Assembly (NCBI RefSeq): GCF_004340465.1
Contig: NZ_SLVV01000001.1
Coordinates: 186,001 to 250,000 of the forward strand
Direction of reading: 5' to 3'
Source of the DNA: Mesobacillus foraminis
Lineage (GTDB): Bacteria > Bacillota > Bacilli > Bacillales > Cytobacillaceae
DNA: 64,000 nucleotides
Position 1 is the stretch's first letter; every line of letters begins with the position of its first letter. Both the position numbers and the translations under genes were made by a program. The notes under the pieces are model-generated. The model was not told the DNA's origin. It searched no databases and was given only the letters and a program-made list of their open reading frames with translations. Positions 8,802 to 19,557 of the stretch are shown in pieces.

Positions 8802-9743
8802 TCAACTTTTATTTTTTGCTTTGTACTGTTGAAATTCTTGTTCAGAACAGTAAACAAAGTGGCCGGGTTTCACTTCTCGCATCGTCACTTCCTCATTGTC
8901 TGCATAGTTGTGGACAGCCGGGTCATATGTGATACGGCGTCTAGTACGTTCAAATTCTGGATCTGGAAGCGGAATGGCCGAAAGCAGGGATTTAGTATAT
9001 GGATGCAACGGATTATTATACAGTTCATCTGCCGGTGCCAACTCTACCAATTTACCAAAATACATAACCCCGATACGGTCACTGATATACTTGACCATTG
9101 ACAGGTCATGGGCAATAAAAAGATAGGTCAGGCCTTTTTCCCTCTGAAGCTTCTTCATCAGATTGACTACCTGGGCCTGGATTGACACATCGAGGGCTGA
9201 AATTGGTTCATCCGCAATGATGAATTCTGGCTGGACTGCGAGGGCACGTGCAATTCCGATCCTCTGTCTTTGCCCGCCGGAAAACTCATGAGGATAGCGG
9301 TTCGCATGCTCTTTTGTTAACCCGACGGTTTCCAAAAGCTCATGAACCCTTTCCATTCGTTCTGATTTGCTCTTGGCAAGGCCGTGTATATCAATGCCTT
9401 CCGCAATGACATCGGCAACTTTCATTCTGGGATTTAAAGAAGCATATGGATCCTGAAAAATCATCTGCATGCTTCTATTGAATTTCATCAGTTCTTTTTT
9501 CGACTTCCTGCCATGTACATTCTCACCCTTAAAAATCACTTCGCCGTCTGTGGCGTCGTAAAGCCTGATGATTGTCCGTCCGGTTGTTGATTTCCCGCAG
9601 CCTGATTCCCCAACAAGGCCGAGCGTCTCCCCTTTATAGATATCAAAAGAGACACCGTCAATCGCTTTAACCTGATTAGGCTTCCCCAGGTTAAAGTATT
9701 GTTTCAAATTCTTGATTTCAAGCAGCTTCTCTCTATTTTCCAT
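8802..9743 (-). CDS. oppF: Oligopeptide ABC transporter ATP-binding protein OppF
   Basis: A 313-residue ATPase, the second of two in the Opp importer. Walker A is GESGCGKST (near residue 48), the signature is SGGQRQR and Walker B is IIADEP, followed by the H-loop FIAHDLS. The C-terminal oligopeptide-type extension ends REVKPGHFVYC. It is the last gene of oppABCDF, 19 bases after oppD, followed by the operon terminator. It should form a heterodimer with OppD on the cytoplasmic face of OppBC. Confidence 0.95.
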   Translation of the reverse strand: MENREKLLEIKNLKQYFNLGKPNQVKAIDGVSFDIYKGETLGLVGESGCGKSTTGRTIIRLYDATDGEVIFKGENVHGRKSKKELMKFNRSMQMIFQDPYASLNPRMKVADVIAEGIDIHGLAKSKSERMERVHELLETVGLTKEHANRYPHEFSGGQRQRIGIARALAVQPEFIIADEPISALDVSIQAQVVNLMKKLQREKGLTYLFIAHDLSMVKYISDRIGVMYFGKLVELAPADELYNNPLHPYTKSLLSAIPLPDPEFERTRRRITYDPAVHNYADNEEVTMREVKPGHFVYCSEQEFQQYKAKNKS

Positions 9744-9762
9744 TCCGGCTAACCCCCTTTTT

Positions 9763-10800
9763 TTACTTATTTGATCCCGGAAGCTTTTTCATTCTTTTTT
9801 TAACAGCAGCTGGCGGTTCTACCTTTGGAGCATCCGGATGCAGGAGCCAGGTGGCCGCATAATGAGAGTCAGATACCTTAAACATAGGCGGCTGTTGCTC
9901 CAGGTCAATTTTCATTGCATATTCGTTCCTTGGTGCGAACGCATCACCTTTAGGAGGGTACAATAGGTTTGGCGGAGTACCTGGGATAGCATACAGGTCC
10001 TCATCTTTTGCATCAAGGCTTGGCATCGAACTGATCAGCCCCCATGTGTATGGATGCTGAGGATTATAGAAGACTTCATCCACAGTCCCGATCTCGACAA
10101 TCTTCCCGCCATACATAACAGCAACACGGTCTGCAACATTTGCAACTACCCCTAAATCATGGGTAATAAAAATGATTGAGGTATCTATTTTCTCTTGTAG
10201 ATCCTTCATTAATTCCAGAATTTGAGCCTGAATGGTAACATCCAACGCTGTTGTTGGCTCATCGGCAATCAATACTTTAGGGTTGCAAGCCAATGCAATA
10301 GCAATAACCACCCTCTGTCTCATACCGCCTGAGAACTGGTGAGGATATTGTTTAAAACGCGCTTCTGGATTTGCAATCCCGACGAGTTTTAATAATTCGA
10401 TTACACGCTCTTGAGCTTCTGCTTTACTGAGCTTCTGGTGTTTAATGAGCGGTTCCATAATTTGTTTCCCAACTGTCATCGTTGGATTCAACGAGGTCAT
10501 CGGATCCTGAAAAATCATTGAAATATCTTTACCGCGGATTTTTTGCATTTGCCTATCATTTAACTTTGTCAGGTCTTTTCCGTCAAATAAAATTTCTCCA
10601 CTTTTAATTTCTGAATTTCCAGGAGGCAGCAACCTCATAATTGCTTTAGTTGTTACAGATTTTCCTGAGCCGGATTCTCCTACAATTGCAAGAGTTTCCC
10701 CTTTTTTCAAGTCAAAATTTACTCCTCTAATCGCCTGAACCTCTCCCGCAAAAGTATGGAAGGATATGTTCAAGTCTTTTACCTCTAAAATATTACTCAT
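9763..10800 (-). CDS. oppD: Oligopeptide ABC transporter ATP-binding protein OppD
   Basis: A 345-residue ATPase of the Opp importer. Walker A is GESGSGKS, the signature SGGMRQR and Walker [12 protein letters not shown]. The C-terminal extension has the sequence [16 protein letters not shown] and lacks the Cys-rich motif seen in the App ATPases, a known feature of Bacillus OppD. The ATG at 10800 (MSNIL) is used because GCAGGTG lies eight bases upstream; a GTG three codons earlier overlaps that site. It is 17 bases downstream of oppC. Confidence 0.95.
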   Translation of the reverse strand: MSNILEVKDLNISFHTFAGEVQAIRGVNFDLKKGETLAIVGESGSGKSVTTKAIMRLLPPGNSEIKSGEILFDGKDLTKLNDRQMQKIRGKDISMIFQDPMTSLNPTMTVGKQIMEPLIKHQKLSKAEAQERVIELLKLVGIANPEARFKQYPHQFSGGMRQRVVIAIALACNPKVLIADEPTTALDVTIQAQILELMKDLQEKIDTSIIFITHDLGVVANVADRVAVMYGGKIVEIGTVDEVFYNPQHPYTWGLISSMPSLDAKDEDLYAIPGTPPNLLYPPKGDAFAPRNEYAMKIDLEQQPPMFKVSDSHYAATWLLHPDAPKVEPPAAVKKRMKKLPGSNK

Positions 10801-10817
10801 CCTATTCACCTGCCTTA

Positions 10818-11837
10818 TTAATCACGCATTTTTGGATCTAAAGCATCTCTTAGTCCGTCAGCTAACAAATTAAATGTGATCATGATTGTACTGATTACAA
10901 TTGCCGGTATGATCATTTGATAAGGGTGAAGACGTAAAACTTTAAATCCTTCATCAATTAAAGTCCCCAGGGAAGCCAATGGATCCTGCAGTCCTAAACC
11001 AATGAAACTCAGGAATGCTTCATTGAAGATTGCACTGGGAATTGTAAACATTGTGTTAATGATAATGACACCCGCCAGGTTTGGCAATAAGTGCTTACCT
11101 ATGATCTTCAAATGAGAATTACCTAAAGTTCTCGAAGCGAGGACATATTCCTGCTCCTTCAATTTTAAAACCTGGGCACGAACCACACGTGACATACCCA
11201 CCCAACCAGTGATGGTCATTGCGATTACAATGGATGCAATCCCCGGCTTTAGCAGCAGGATCATTAAGATAACAACAATTAAATATGGAATCCCAATAAG
11301 AATTTCGGTTATCCGCTGCATGATATTATCAATTCTGCCGCCGAAGTAACCGGAAACAGCACCATAAATAACACCGATTACCATGTCAATTAGGGCCGCG
11401 AGTAATGCAATTAGTAATGAAATTTGTGTCCCCTTCCATACACGCGTGAAAATATCGCGTCCCAGGGCATCTGTCCCAAACCAATAGTATTCCTCAACTT
11501 TTCTCTGTTCATACGGACTGAATTCTTTGCCGGCTTTATTGACCTTCACTCCGTCAAATGGCAGCCAGCTGATATTCTCCAAGCCCTGAATTCGGGGAGG
11601 AAGGTTATTATGCGATACCTTTTGCGTATCAAACTCCTTGCCGCTGATCACTGGCCCGACAAAAGCCATAATAATGACGAGCGCCGCAATGATTAAACTG
11701 ACAATTGCCCCTTTGTTTTTCCGGACCCTAAGCCAGGCGTCCTGCCAAAAGTTTAAGCTGGGCTTATTAATTTCTTCACTTTTGGAGGAATCAATAATGG
11801 CTTGCCCGAACAGTTCCTTTGGAATTTTTCTTTCCAT
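10818..11837 (-). CDS. oppC: Oligopeptide ABC transporter permease OppC
   Basis: A 339-residue membrane permease with an N-terminal cytoplasmic stretch, a first transmembrane helix near residues 44-64 and the binding-protein-dependent permease domain from about residue 135. The EAA loop is seen around LASRTLGNSHLKIIGKHLLP. Its ATG overlaps the oppB stop as TAATG, pointing to translational coupling. It pairs with OppB to form the channel. Confidence 0.95.
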   Translation of the reverse strand: MERKIPKELFGQAIIDSSKSEEINKPSLNFWQDAWLRVRKNKGAIVSLIIAALVIIMAFVGPVISGKEFDTQKVSHNNLPPRIQGLENISWLPFDGVKVNKAGKEFSPYEQRKVEEYYWFGTDALGRDIFTRVWKGTQISLLIALLAALIDMVIGVIYGAVSGYFGGRIDNIMQRITEILIGIPYLIVVILMILLLKPGIASIVIAMTITGWVGMSRVVRAQVLKLKEQEYVLASRTLGNSHLKIIGKHLLPNLAGVIIINTMFTIPSAIFNEAFLSFIGLGLQDPLASLGTLIDEGFKVLRLHPYQMIIPAIVISTIMITFNLLADGLRDALDPKMRD

Positions 11838-12766
11838 TATTTTTTACCTCCTGAAACCCTGATACGTGGATCGATAATTCCATATAAAATATCCACAATC
11901 AAAATAATTACGACAAACAGAGCTGCATATAAAATCGTTGTTCCCATTATTACTGGATAATCGTTAAGAGTAATAGAAGTAACAAACTGCTCTCCAATAC
12001 CGGGGATAGCAAATATTTTTTCTATAACTAGTGAACCCGTCATTAATGAAACAAACAGGGGACCAAGTACAGTAATAACTGGAATTAATGCGTTTCGGAG
12101 AGCGTGTTTGAAAGCAATCTCGAAATAGCTTGCTCCTTTTGCCTTTGCAAGAGTTATATAATCCGAACTTAATACATCAATCATTTCAGTTCTCATAAAA
12201 CGAGCGGTAATCGCAATTGGAAAGATAGCCAAAGCAATGGTTGGCAGAATAGTATATTCAAACCCTTTCCAGAACAAGACAGGGAGCAACCCTAATTTTA
12301 CGCCAACAAAATATTGAAGCAAGCCTGCAAATACGAAGCTTGGAACCGCTTTTCCAAGAACAGCCAAAAATGTGGCCCCATAATCAACCCATGTATTCTG
12401 GCGAAGCGCGGCAATAACACCCAGGAATATTCCAATAATCGTTCCAATAAACATTGCCTGGAAGCCGAGTTGAGCAGATGGCCCCATTCTCTTAACAATG
12501 AGTTCGCTAACTGGGCGATTGCTAAATTGGAATGAGATACCAAAGTCTCCTGTTACTACATTTCCTATATATTTTGCATACTGGACTGGAACTGGTTCAT
12601 CCAAGCCATATTTGGCTTTCATAATTTCCATTTGTGCTGGTGAGAGCTTGTTCGCGCTTGCAAATGGCGTCCCAGGGATTATTTTCATTAGGAAAAAGGT
12701 CAATGAGGTTATCAGGAATAACGTTATCACCATATAAAAAACCCTTTGTACCAAGTACCTTCCCAT
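11837..12766 (-). CDS. oppB: Oligopeptide ABC transporter permease OppB
   Basis: A 309-residue permease with about six transmembrane helices, typical N-terminus MGRYLVQRVFYMVITLF and EAA loop ITLAKAKGASYFEIAFKHAL. The start at 12766 is supported by CAGGAGGTGC upstream; a longer frame to 12820 has no site. It lies 132 bases after oppA, a usual gap between the abundant binding protein and the channel genes. Confidence 0.95.
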   Translation of the reverse strand: MGRYLVQRVFYMVITLFLITSLTFFLMKIIPGTPFASANKLSPAQMEIMKAKYGLDEPVPVQYAKYIGNVVTGDFGISFQFSNRPVSELIVKRMGPSAQLGFQAMFIGTIIGIFLGVIAALRQNTWVDYGATFLAVLGKAVPSFVFAGLLQYFVGVKLGLLPVLFWKGFEYTILPTIALAIFPIAITARFMRTEMIDVLSSDYITLAKAKGASYFEIAFKHALRNALIPVITVLGPLFVSLMTGSLVIEKIFAIPGIGEQFVTSITLNDYPVIMGTTILYAALFVVIILIVDILYGIIDPRIRVSGGKK

Positions 12767-12898
12767 AAGTGCACCTCCTGTATTATCATAAAATTCCCTA
12801 TAATTCGACAAAGCCGTCACAGGTAAAAAGAGAGTATATCGGTTAATATACTCTCTTCCTATCTTCAGAATTATTAAATAACCTGAAACAAGAAACTA

Positions 12899-14593
12899 TT
12901 ATTCGCCTTGCATAGTCATCCACTTGAAGGAATAGTCCGGACCATATTGATACTCTACTAGACCTTTAAGATTAGGATTGATTAGGATATTAGAAGCACG
13001 CTGGTAAACTGGTGCAATACCCGCATCTTCTTCTAAGAGAATTCTTTCAGCCTCTTGAAGTGCTTCAAAGTTTTCTTTTGGTTTTGTAGCAAGTTCGCCT
13101 TGTGCCTTTTTAATGAGCTCATCATACTTCTCGTTGGTGTAACCCATTCTGTTGCTTCCCCCATTTGTAACCCATAGGTCAGCGAAAGAAATGGCATTAC
13201 CATAGTCAGGACCCCAACCAGCCATCTGAAGATCGTAATCCATTGCATTGTCACGCTCTAAGCGGACTGCAAAAGGTACACTTTCAAGCTCAACTGTTAA
13301 ACCTTCAAGATTTGTTTCTAACTGGTTCTTCATGTATGCATCAATCTTCTTGGATGCTTCAGTATCTCCACCCAGGTATCTGATTGTAAGCTCAGTTTTG
13401 CCAAGCTCCTTCAGACCAGCTTCCCAGTGCTTTTTAGCTTCTTCAACATTGTAAACAAGCATGTCGCCGTTTGCTTCACGGAAATCTTTGCCATCAAGGT
13501 TTACGAATTCTTTTGGTACCATGTAATTCGCTGGTACAGAGCCATTGCTCAGGATGCTTGTTGCAAGGTCTTCTTTATTAAAGGCCATTGCAATTGCCTT
13601 ACGGATGTTCACATTAGCCAAAGCTTCGTTTTTCTGATTCATTTTCAGCCAGAATACAGATGCATCAAGCCAGCTCATCATGCGCTCGTCGCCTTCATAT
13701 TGAGGTACGAGGTCAGAAGAAAGCAGACCAGTCATATCCGTTTCACCAGCTTCAAAAGCGTTTACAGCAGAGCCGGAGTCTTTAACCACGTTAACTGTAA
13801 TTTTTTCCATCTTTACATTCTCAGCATCCCAGTAATCAGGGTTCTTTTCAAGCACCCATTCCTGTGCGTCTGTTCCTTCCCATTTAGTCATCTTGAAAGG
13901 ACCGTTATAAAGAAGGTTTTCTGCATTGCTTGCGAATGCTTCGCCTTTTTCTTCAACAAACTTTTGGTTTTGTGGATAGAATGTTGGGAAAGCAAAAAGG
14001 TCTTCCCAATAAACAACAGGCTTTTCCAAAGTTACTTCAAGAGTCTTATCATCAATTGCTTTTACGCCAAGAGTATTAAGGTCATACTCTTTCTTGTCTG
14101 CACCAGCTTGGGTGATTTCTGCAGCACCCTTAATTTTCCCGCCCATCATGTATGGACCGTATGGAGATGCAGTCTTAGGATCAATTGCACGCTGCCATGC
14201 AAAAACAAAGTCTTGTGCCGTTACAGGGTCGCCATTTGACCACTTAGCGTCACGCAATGTAAATGTAAATACTGTTTTGTCGTCATTAACTTTCGGTTCT
14301 CCATCAGACATTGCAGGAACTGGCTTGCCATCCTTATCAAGACGGTATAGACCTTCCCCAACGTTTCCGATATAAGTAAAGCTTGTAGAACCTTCAGCAA
14401 GAACAGTGTCCATCGTCGGAATTTCAGAAGAATCCAACATTTTGAATTCCTGAGGCACATCTGATGCTGCATTATTTTCTTCCTCTTTGCTATTGTCTGC
14501 TCCCTCATTGCCGCCGCTGCAAGCTGCGAGAATCAAAGAGAATACTAGAGTCAGAACTAAGAGCAGTGAATATTTAGACTTCTTCAAGAGCAA
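12899..14593 (-). CDS. oppA: Oligopeptide-binding lipoprotein OppA
   Basis: A 564-residue substrate-binding lipoprotein of SBP family 5. The signal peptide ends in a lipobox LAAC (Cys near residue 25), followed by a Gly/Asn/Glu-rich tether. The mature part has the family hallmarks, e.g. LRDAKWSNGDPVTAQDFVFA and RKAIAMAFNKEDL. It captures extracellular oligopeptides for OppBCDF and, by analogy with B. subtilis (Spo0K), probably signalling peptides for competence and sporulation. First gene of the operon; promoter candidate at 14639-14667. Confidence 0.96.
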   Translation of the reverse strand: MLLKKSKYSLLLVLTLVFSLILAACSGGNEGADNSKEEENNAASDVPQEFKMLDSSEIPTMDTVLAEGSTSFTYIGNVGEGLYRLDKDGKPVPAMSDGEPKVNDDKTVFTFTLRDAKWSNGDPVTAQDFVFAWQRAIDPKTASPYGPYMMGGKIKGAAEITQAGADKKEYDLNTLGVKAIDDKTLEVTLEKPVVYWEDLFAFPTFYPQNQKFVEEKGEAFASNAENLLYNGPFKMTKWEGTDAQEWVLEKNPDYWDAENVKMEKITVNVVKDSGSAVNAFEAGETDMTGLLSSDLVPQYEGDERMMSWLDASVFWLKMNQKNEALANVNIRKAIAMAFNKEDLATSILSNGSVPANYMVPKEFVNLDGKDFREANGDMLVYNVEEAKKHWEAGLKELGKTELTIRYLGGDTEASKKIDAYMKNQLETNLEGLTVELESVPFAVRLERDNAMDYDLQMAGWGPDYGNAISFADLWVTNGGSNRMGYTNEKYDELIKKAQGELATKPKENFEALQEAERILLEEDAGIAPVYQRASNILINPNLKGLVEYQYGPDYSFKWMTMQGE

Positions 14594-14638
14594 GTCTCCC
14601 CCTTTAATTTATTTTTCTGAAAACTTTTAACAAGATTT

Positions 14639-14667
14639 ATTATAACTCGTCAAAAAAAAAAGTACAA
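14639..14667 (-). promoter_or_regulatory. Candidate SigA promoter of the opp operon
   Basis: On the minus strand TTGTAC (14662-14667) and TATAAT (14639-14644) are separated by 17 bp of mostly T. They lie about 45 bases upstream of oppA. Confidence 0.5.
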
Positions 14668-14728
14668 TCATTTTTCTAAAAAAATTTAGACGTTTGCAAT
14701 ATTTGAAATAAATTTCTAAAACAAAATA

Positions 14729-14737
14729 TGCTATAAT
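14729..14737 (+). promoter_or_regulatory. Extended -10 promoter for the DUF3899 gene
   Basis: TGCTATAAT matches the extended -10 form TGnTATAAT. It lies about 110 bases upstream of the gene at 14849; no good -35 is seen at normal spacing. Confidence 0.4.
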
Positions 14738-14848
14738 ATTGATTTATAAGCTTTCTTACAACAAAATTTTCAAAATAATCCCTTAATAATTTTATACATT
14801 AACGGGTTAAAGTTATAAAGGAATAATAAAAAAGGTGATAAACGGATA

Positions 14849-15199
14849 ATGAAAAAGATCGTATTTTCTGTAATTTGTACCCAAATTCTGATAGCTGCCA
14901 TCTCGTTATTCAAATACAGCGAATTGGGACTGTTGAATTATATCAATATCTCCTTTTACGCTGCTAGTGTTTTACTTCTGGCATCATTGGTAATTCACAC
15001 CATAAACAGCGGCTTTTTTGATGTCATGTCTAAATCCTTCCGAAAAATGTTTTACATGGAGAGAAGAGACGGAACTGATTCCCCGGAGGAAATTGTTCCA
15101 TTATCGGAACTCATTTCCTTCAATTACTACCCGATCGCAGTAACAGGCTTTATCAATCTTGTACTGATGCTTATTTCATTGTTATTTTATTACGGCTAA
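14849..15199 (+). CDS. DUF3899 family membrane protein
   Basis: A 116-residue protein with three predicted transmembrane segments (about residues 3-22, 28-50 and 96-115) and a charged loop between the second and third (RKMFYMERRDGTDSPEE). It resembles the DUF3899 family of Bacillus membrane proteins of unknown role. An AAAGGTGATAA site precedes the ATG. It lies divergent from oppA and upstream of the trpS T-box. Confidence 0.7.
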   Translation: MKKIVFSVICTQILIAAISLFKYSELGLLNYINISFYAASVLLLASLVIHTINSGFFDVMSKSFRKMFYMERRDGTDSPEEIVPLSELISFNYYPIAVTGFINLVLMLISLLFYYG

Positions 15200-15259
15200 A
15201 AAGAGGTACCGCCTCTTGATTCCGGTTTCAGAAATGATTATAATTTCTTTTATAAGATG

Positions 15260-15518
15260 TATTTAATAAAGGCTTTGATAAAGAGTAGTACATTCGCTGA
15301 AGGTTTTTTAGAGAGTTTGTGGCTGGTGGAAACAGACAACCGGGTGAATGGAATGGACTTTTGAGCCTCTGCTGTGAACCTTCTGGCATGTAGCGGCAGA
15401 CGTATCCTGCGTTAAAGGGTCATGTTTAACATGAAAAGAGACTCATTTGTTGAGTAATTAGGGTGGCACCGCGGACCATTCGTCCCTATCATTAGGGGGA
15501 TGAATGGTCTTTTTTATA
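15260..15518 (+). promoter_or_regulatory. T-box riboswitch leader of trpS
   Basis: The leader contains an AAAGAGTAGTA-type stem I start near 15284, the specifier codon UGG (Trp) at 15354-15356 in GAAUGGAC, and the T-box core GGGTGGCACCGCGG at 15461-15474. The terminator stem GGACCATTCGTCCC / GGGGGATGAATGGTC ends in TTTTTT at about 15516. It senses uncharged tRNA-Trp and allows read-through into trpS. Confidence 0.95.
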
Positions 15519-15533
15519 TGTTTTTTTCTATAG

Positions 15534-16535
<1,002 letters not shown>

Positions 16536-16541
16536 AATTAA

Positions 16542-16567
16542 AAGGAGCCGATAAACGGCTCCTTTTA
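16542..16567. terminator. Bidirectional terminator between trpS and yjbA
   Basis: AAAAGGAGCCG pairs with CGGCTCCTTTT around a 5-base loop, serving the convergent trpS and yjbA genes. Confidence 0.9.
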
Positions 16568-17311
16568 ATTTACCTTTGGCCCATGCTCCATTTCCCATAG
16601 CTTTTCAAAGAAGGTTTGGCCCTTTATTAGATTTTCACAAAAAGAATAATGCTTCAATGACCAGCCATATTTCGTTTCTTCATAAAGCTGTTCCCACACC
16701 TCTTCAAAAGAAAACTGCTGGATCTCCTCGTATTTTTCCGGTCTCCATTCAGTGAACCAGTACCTGACTTCTGCCACATTCTGAGATGAGTGCAGTTGAT
16801 CCATCGCCATAAAAAGCAGCTGTTTAAGCTGGCGTTCTTTTCTGGTCAGCCCCCTCATAAGGTCAGGAGCCGGGGACAGGATATGAAAATCTTTTAAAGC
16901 AGAATGGTCGTTAAAGTTATATGTAAGTGTTTCCTGGTTTTCAAGCATCTCGTAGACTAGTTGTTCCTGCCTCGGAATCAGCCTGCTTTTTCGAATGGGG
17001 ATATTGTACCCAATCGTATCCACTGCCAGGATTCCCACTCCATCCGAGACAACAAAACAGTATTCCAATTGCGTCCGTTCATGGTTCTTTCGCAGATATG
17101 CTTTTTGATAGATATCATCCAAAAGCTGCTGCGGCAGCTCGGACAGATCATTTTCAATATAATTGAACAGAACAGATTCAATTTTCAATAATGGCACCTG
17201 GTCTAAAAGCTCTACTCCATCATCTTTTCTCCACTCATGAAAATGACAAACATTGTATCCGTTCTCTTCCCCTTCAAACCAGTTCACCCATACATCATGA
17301 AGATATAACAT
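16565..17311 (-). CDS. yjbA: YjbA, UPF0736 family protein
   Basis: A 248-residue protein matching the UPF0736/YjbA family by its start [19 protein letters not shown] and length. The start at 17311 is chosen on family length and a G-rich site (GGGGGTAGTGATC); an in-frame upstream extension to 17422 is not family-like. Function is unknown. It lies between trpS and appC, exactly as in B. subtilis. No signal peptide or membrane segment is visible. Confidence 0.85.
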   Translation of the reverse strand: MLYLHDVWVNWFEGEENGYNVCHFHEWRKDDGVELLDQVPLLKIESVLFNYIENDLSELPQQLLDDIYQKAYLRKNHERTQLEYCFVVSDGVGILAVDTIGYNIPIRKSRLIPRQEQLVYEMLENQETLTYNFNDHSALKDFHILSPAPDLMRGLTRKERQLKQLLFMAMDQLHSSQNVAEVRYWFTEWRPEKYEEIQQFSFEEVWEQLYEETKYGWSLKHYSFCENLIKGQTFFEKLWEMEHGPKVN

Positions 17312-17647
17312 GATCACTACCCCCGCTTCAAGATACTGTTTGGAATAAGTATGGGCAGACATTAGTAAAATTATTCCTTCGCTGAAATGTTTAGGAAATT
17401 TATCCTGCCTTTTACCGGGCATGTCCTTCTGTCTATTCAGATAAGAGTATTTTTAGTATATGTACGGAGTGGTCTATCCTAGAACGATAATAAGCAAAAA
17501 AGGGAAATGAACTGTCTCATTATGATTTTATAACGTGGAATTAGAGTAAAAGCGGGATTCAATAGGTTAACTTCTCCTGAACATGAAAGGGAAACTATAA
17601 AGCCCAAAAAGCGGACAGTAAAAAATCCGCCTTGATTGGCAGATTTT

Positions 17648-18556
17648 TCAGCGTCGGGACCTTGGATTCAAAGCGTCCTTCAATCCTTCTCCTACAAAGT
17701 TAATCGCCAGTATGGTAAAAGTGATTGCCAATGCCGGCGGAATCCAAATCCACGGCTTGCTCTGGAGCACATCAGGCTCATTCGCCGAACTCAGCATGTT
17801 CCCCCAGCTGGGTATTTCTGCAGGTACTCCAAACCCAAGGTAGCTAAGACCGGATTCCACAACTATCATCGTTGCAAAGAGGATTGTGCCCTGGACAATA
17901 ATGGTGGAAAGAACATTCGGCAATAAATGCTTGACAATGACTTTAAAGGGGGAGCAGCCAATGGAGATGGCAGCCATAATGTATTCATTTTCCTTTTCAG
18001 CCAGGATTTTGCTCCGGACAATGCGGGCAACTGAACCCCAGGACAGAAAGCTGATTACGAGGATAAGAACCAGCAGCCCGTTAAGCTTCCCAAAAAATAC
18101 AGCGTTCAGTACTATCACAAATACTGTAAAGGGAAAGGTCAATACAAAATCAGTAAAACGCATCAGCATGGAATCAATGATTCCTCCAAAATAACCTGCC
18201 ATTGCCCCTATTACAGTACCCATAAGAATGACGAGTAATGTACAACTGATCCCAACAATCAGCGATATCCTTCCCCCATACAGTAATCGCGTAAAAACAT
18301 CTCGTCCGCTTTTGTCTGTACCCAGCCAATGTTCCCCGGAAGGAGCAAGGGACATTTCCCCGATGTTAATCCTGGCAATATCCTGGGTGGTTAGATAAGG
18401 GGCCAAAAATGAAAGGATGGCAACAATGATTAAAAATAACAGGCTTGCCATCGCAAGTTTGTTCCTGAGGAATTTTCTACGTGCTAAGGCCCATGGCGAG
18501 GTACTTTTAACAGGTTTTAGTTTTAACTGTGATTCTTTTACCGTGGTAACTTGCAT
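17648..18556 (-). CDS. appC: Oligopeptide ABC transporter permease AppC
   Basis: A 302-residue permease: N-terminal cytoplasmic segment, transmembrane helix near residues 33-53 (LASLLFLIIVAILSFLAPYL), then the permease domain with EAA loop MAAISIGCSPFKVIVKHLLP. Last gene of appDFABC, 11 bases after appB. It forms the App channel with AppB. The region 17440-17647 downstream holds no gene. Confidence 0.94.
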   Translation of the reverse strand: MQVTTVKESQLKLKPVKSTSPWALARRKFLRNKLAMASLLFLIIVAILSFLAPYLTTQDIARINIGEMSLAPSGEHWLGTDKSGRDVFTRLLYGGRISLIVGISCTLLVILMGTVIGAMAGYFGGIIDSMLMRFTDFVLTFPFTVFVIVLNAVFFGKLNGLLVLILVISFLSWGSVARIVRSKILAEKENEYIMAAISIGCSPFKVIVKHLLPNVLSTIIVQGTILFATMIVVESGLSYLGFGVPAEIPSWGNMLSSANEPDVLQSKPWIWIPPALAITFTILAINFVGEGLKDALNPRSRR

Positions 18557-18567
18557 GATCAGCCCCC

Positions 18568-19533
18568 CTAATCAAGCCTGATCCTTGGATCGACAATTCC
18601 ATAAAGGATATCGGCAATTAAATTACCAAAAAGCGTTAGGAATGATAGCAGCATGGTAATGGCCATTAAGACGGGATAATCCCTTTGGGTAACTGAGCTG
18701 AGGAACAGCTGCCCGATCCCTGGATAAGTAAAAATGGTTTCCGTTATGATTGCACCGCTTACCAGTAAGCCTATATCAATGCCCAAAAACGTGACAACTG
18801 GGATAATCGAATTCCTCATGATGTGCGAACGGTAAATTTTGTGTTCTGGTGTCCCCTTTGCTCTCGCTGTCCTTACATAGTCCTTCCTGGTATTCTCAAT
18901 AATGTCATTTCGCAGGAATTGAGTATAGCTCGCGGTACTTAGTGCGCCAAGAACAATGGCTGGAAGCAGGACGTGATGGAACCTGCTTATCCAATAAGAA
19001 AGTGTCCCCTGTTCAAGTGATATATCAACTGAACCGTTTGATGGAAACCACCCCAGGTTAAAGGCAAAGATATAAATGGCAAAAACCCCGGCAATAAAGG
19101 AAGGCAATGCAAGTCCAATATAGTTGAATGCAGAGATAAAGTTATCACCTAATGTATATGGTTTCCTCCCGGCATAGGAGCCCATGAGAAAAGCAAATAC
19201 ATAGGTAATGAGCAATGACATTAAACCGAGGAAAATGGTATTCGGCATCCTTTCAGCAATAATTTCGCTTGCAGGAATTTTGTATCTGGTGGATTTACCA
19301 AAGTCCCCTTGCATGAAATTTGATATCCAGCGAAGATATTGTTCATGAACCGGATCATTGTAGCCAAGCTTATCCCGCATTTCCGCTATATACTGCGGGT
19401 CAGTATTGGCCGGGTCTATTTCCCCACTGAGGGAATCCCCTGGCATAAGCTTTGCCAGGGAAAACACTACAATGGAGATAAGGAAAAGCATAGGAATCAT
19501 ACCCAGAATCCGGCGAATCGTGTATTTCAGCAT
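18568..19533 (-). CDS. appB: Oligopeptide ABC transporter permease AppB
   Basis: A 321-residue permease with six predicted helices, N-terminus MLKYTIRRILGMIPMLFLI and EAA loop YVRTARAKGTPEHKIYRSHI. Start at 19533 because AAGGAG lies seven bases upstream; the ATG two codons earlier overlaps the spacing. It follows appA by 24 bases. Confidence 0.94.
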   Translation of the reverse strand: MLKYTIRRILGMIPMLFLISIVVFSLAKLMPGDSLSGEIDPANTDPQYIAEMRDKLGYNDPVHEQYLRWISNFMQGDFGKSTRYKIPASEIIAERMPNTIFLGLMSLLITYVFAFLMGSYAGRKPYTLGDNFISAFNYIGLALPSFIAGVFAIYIFAFNLGWFPSNGSVDISLEQGTLSYWISRFHHVLLPAIVLGALSTASYTQFLRNDIIENTRKDYVRTARAKGTPEHKIYRSHIMRNSIIPVVTFLGIDIGLLVSGAIITETIFTYPGIGQLFLSSVTQRDYPVLMAITMLLSFLTLFGNLIADILYGIVDPRIRLD

Positions 19534-19557
19534 ATGCATTCTCCTTATCGACTGATG

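Noticed and set aside
13427-14239. Long plus-strand frame (270 codons) opposite oppA
   Set aside because: It is fully antisense to a strongly conserved lipoprotein gene, begins without a ribosome-binding site and its translation is Phe/Cys/His-rich noise.
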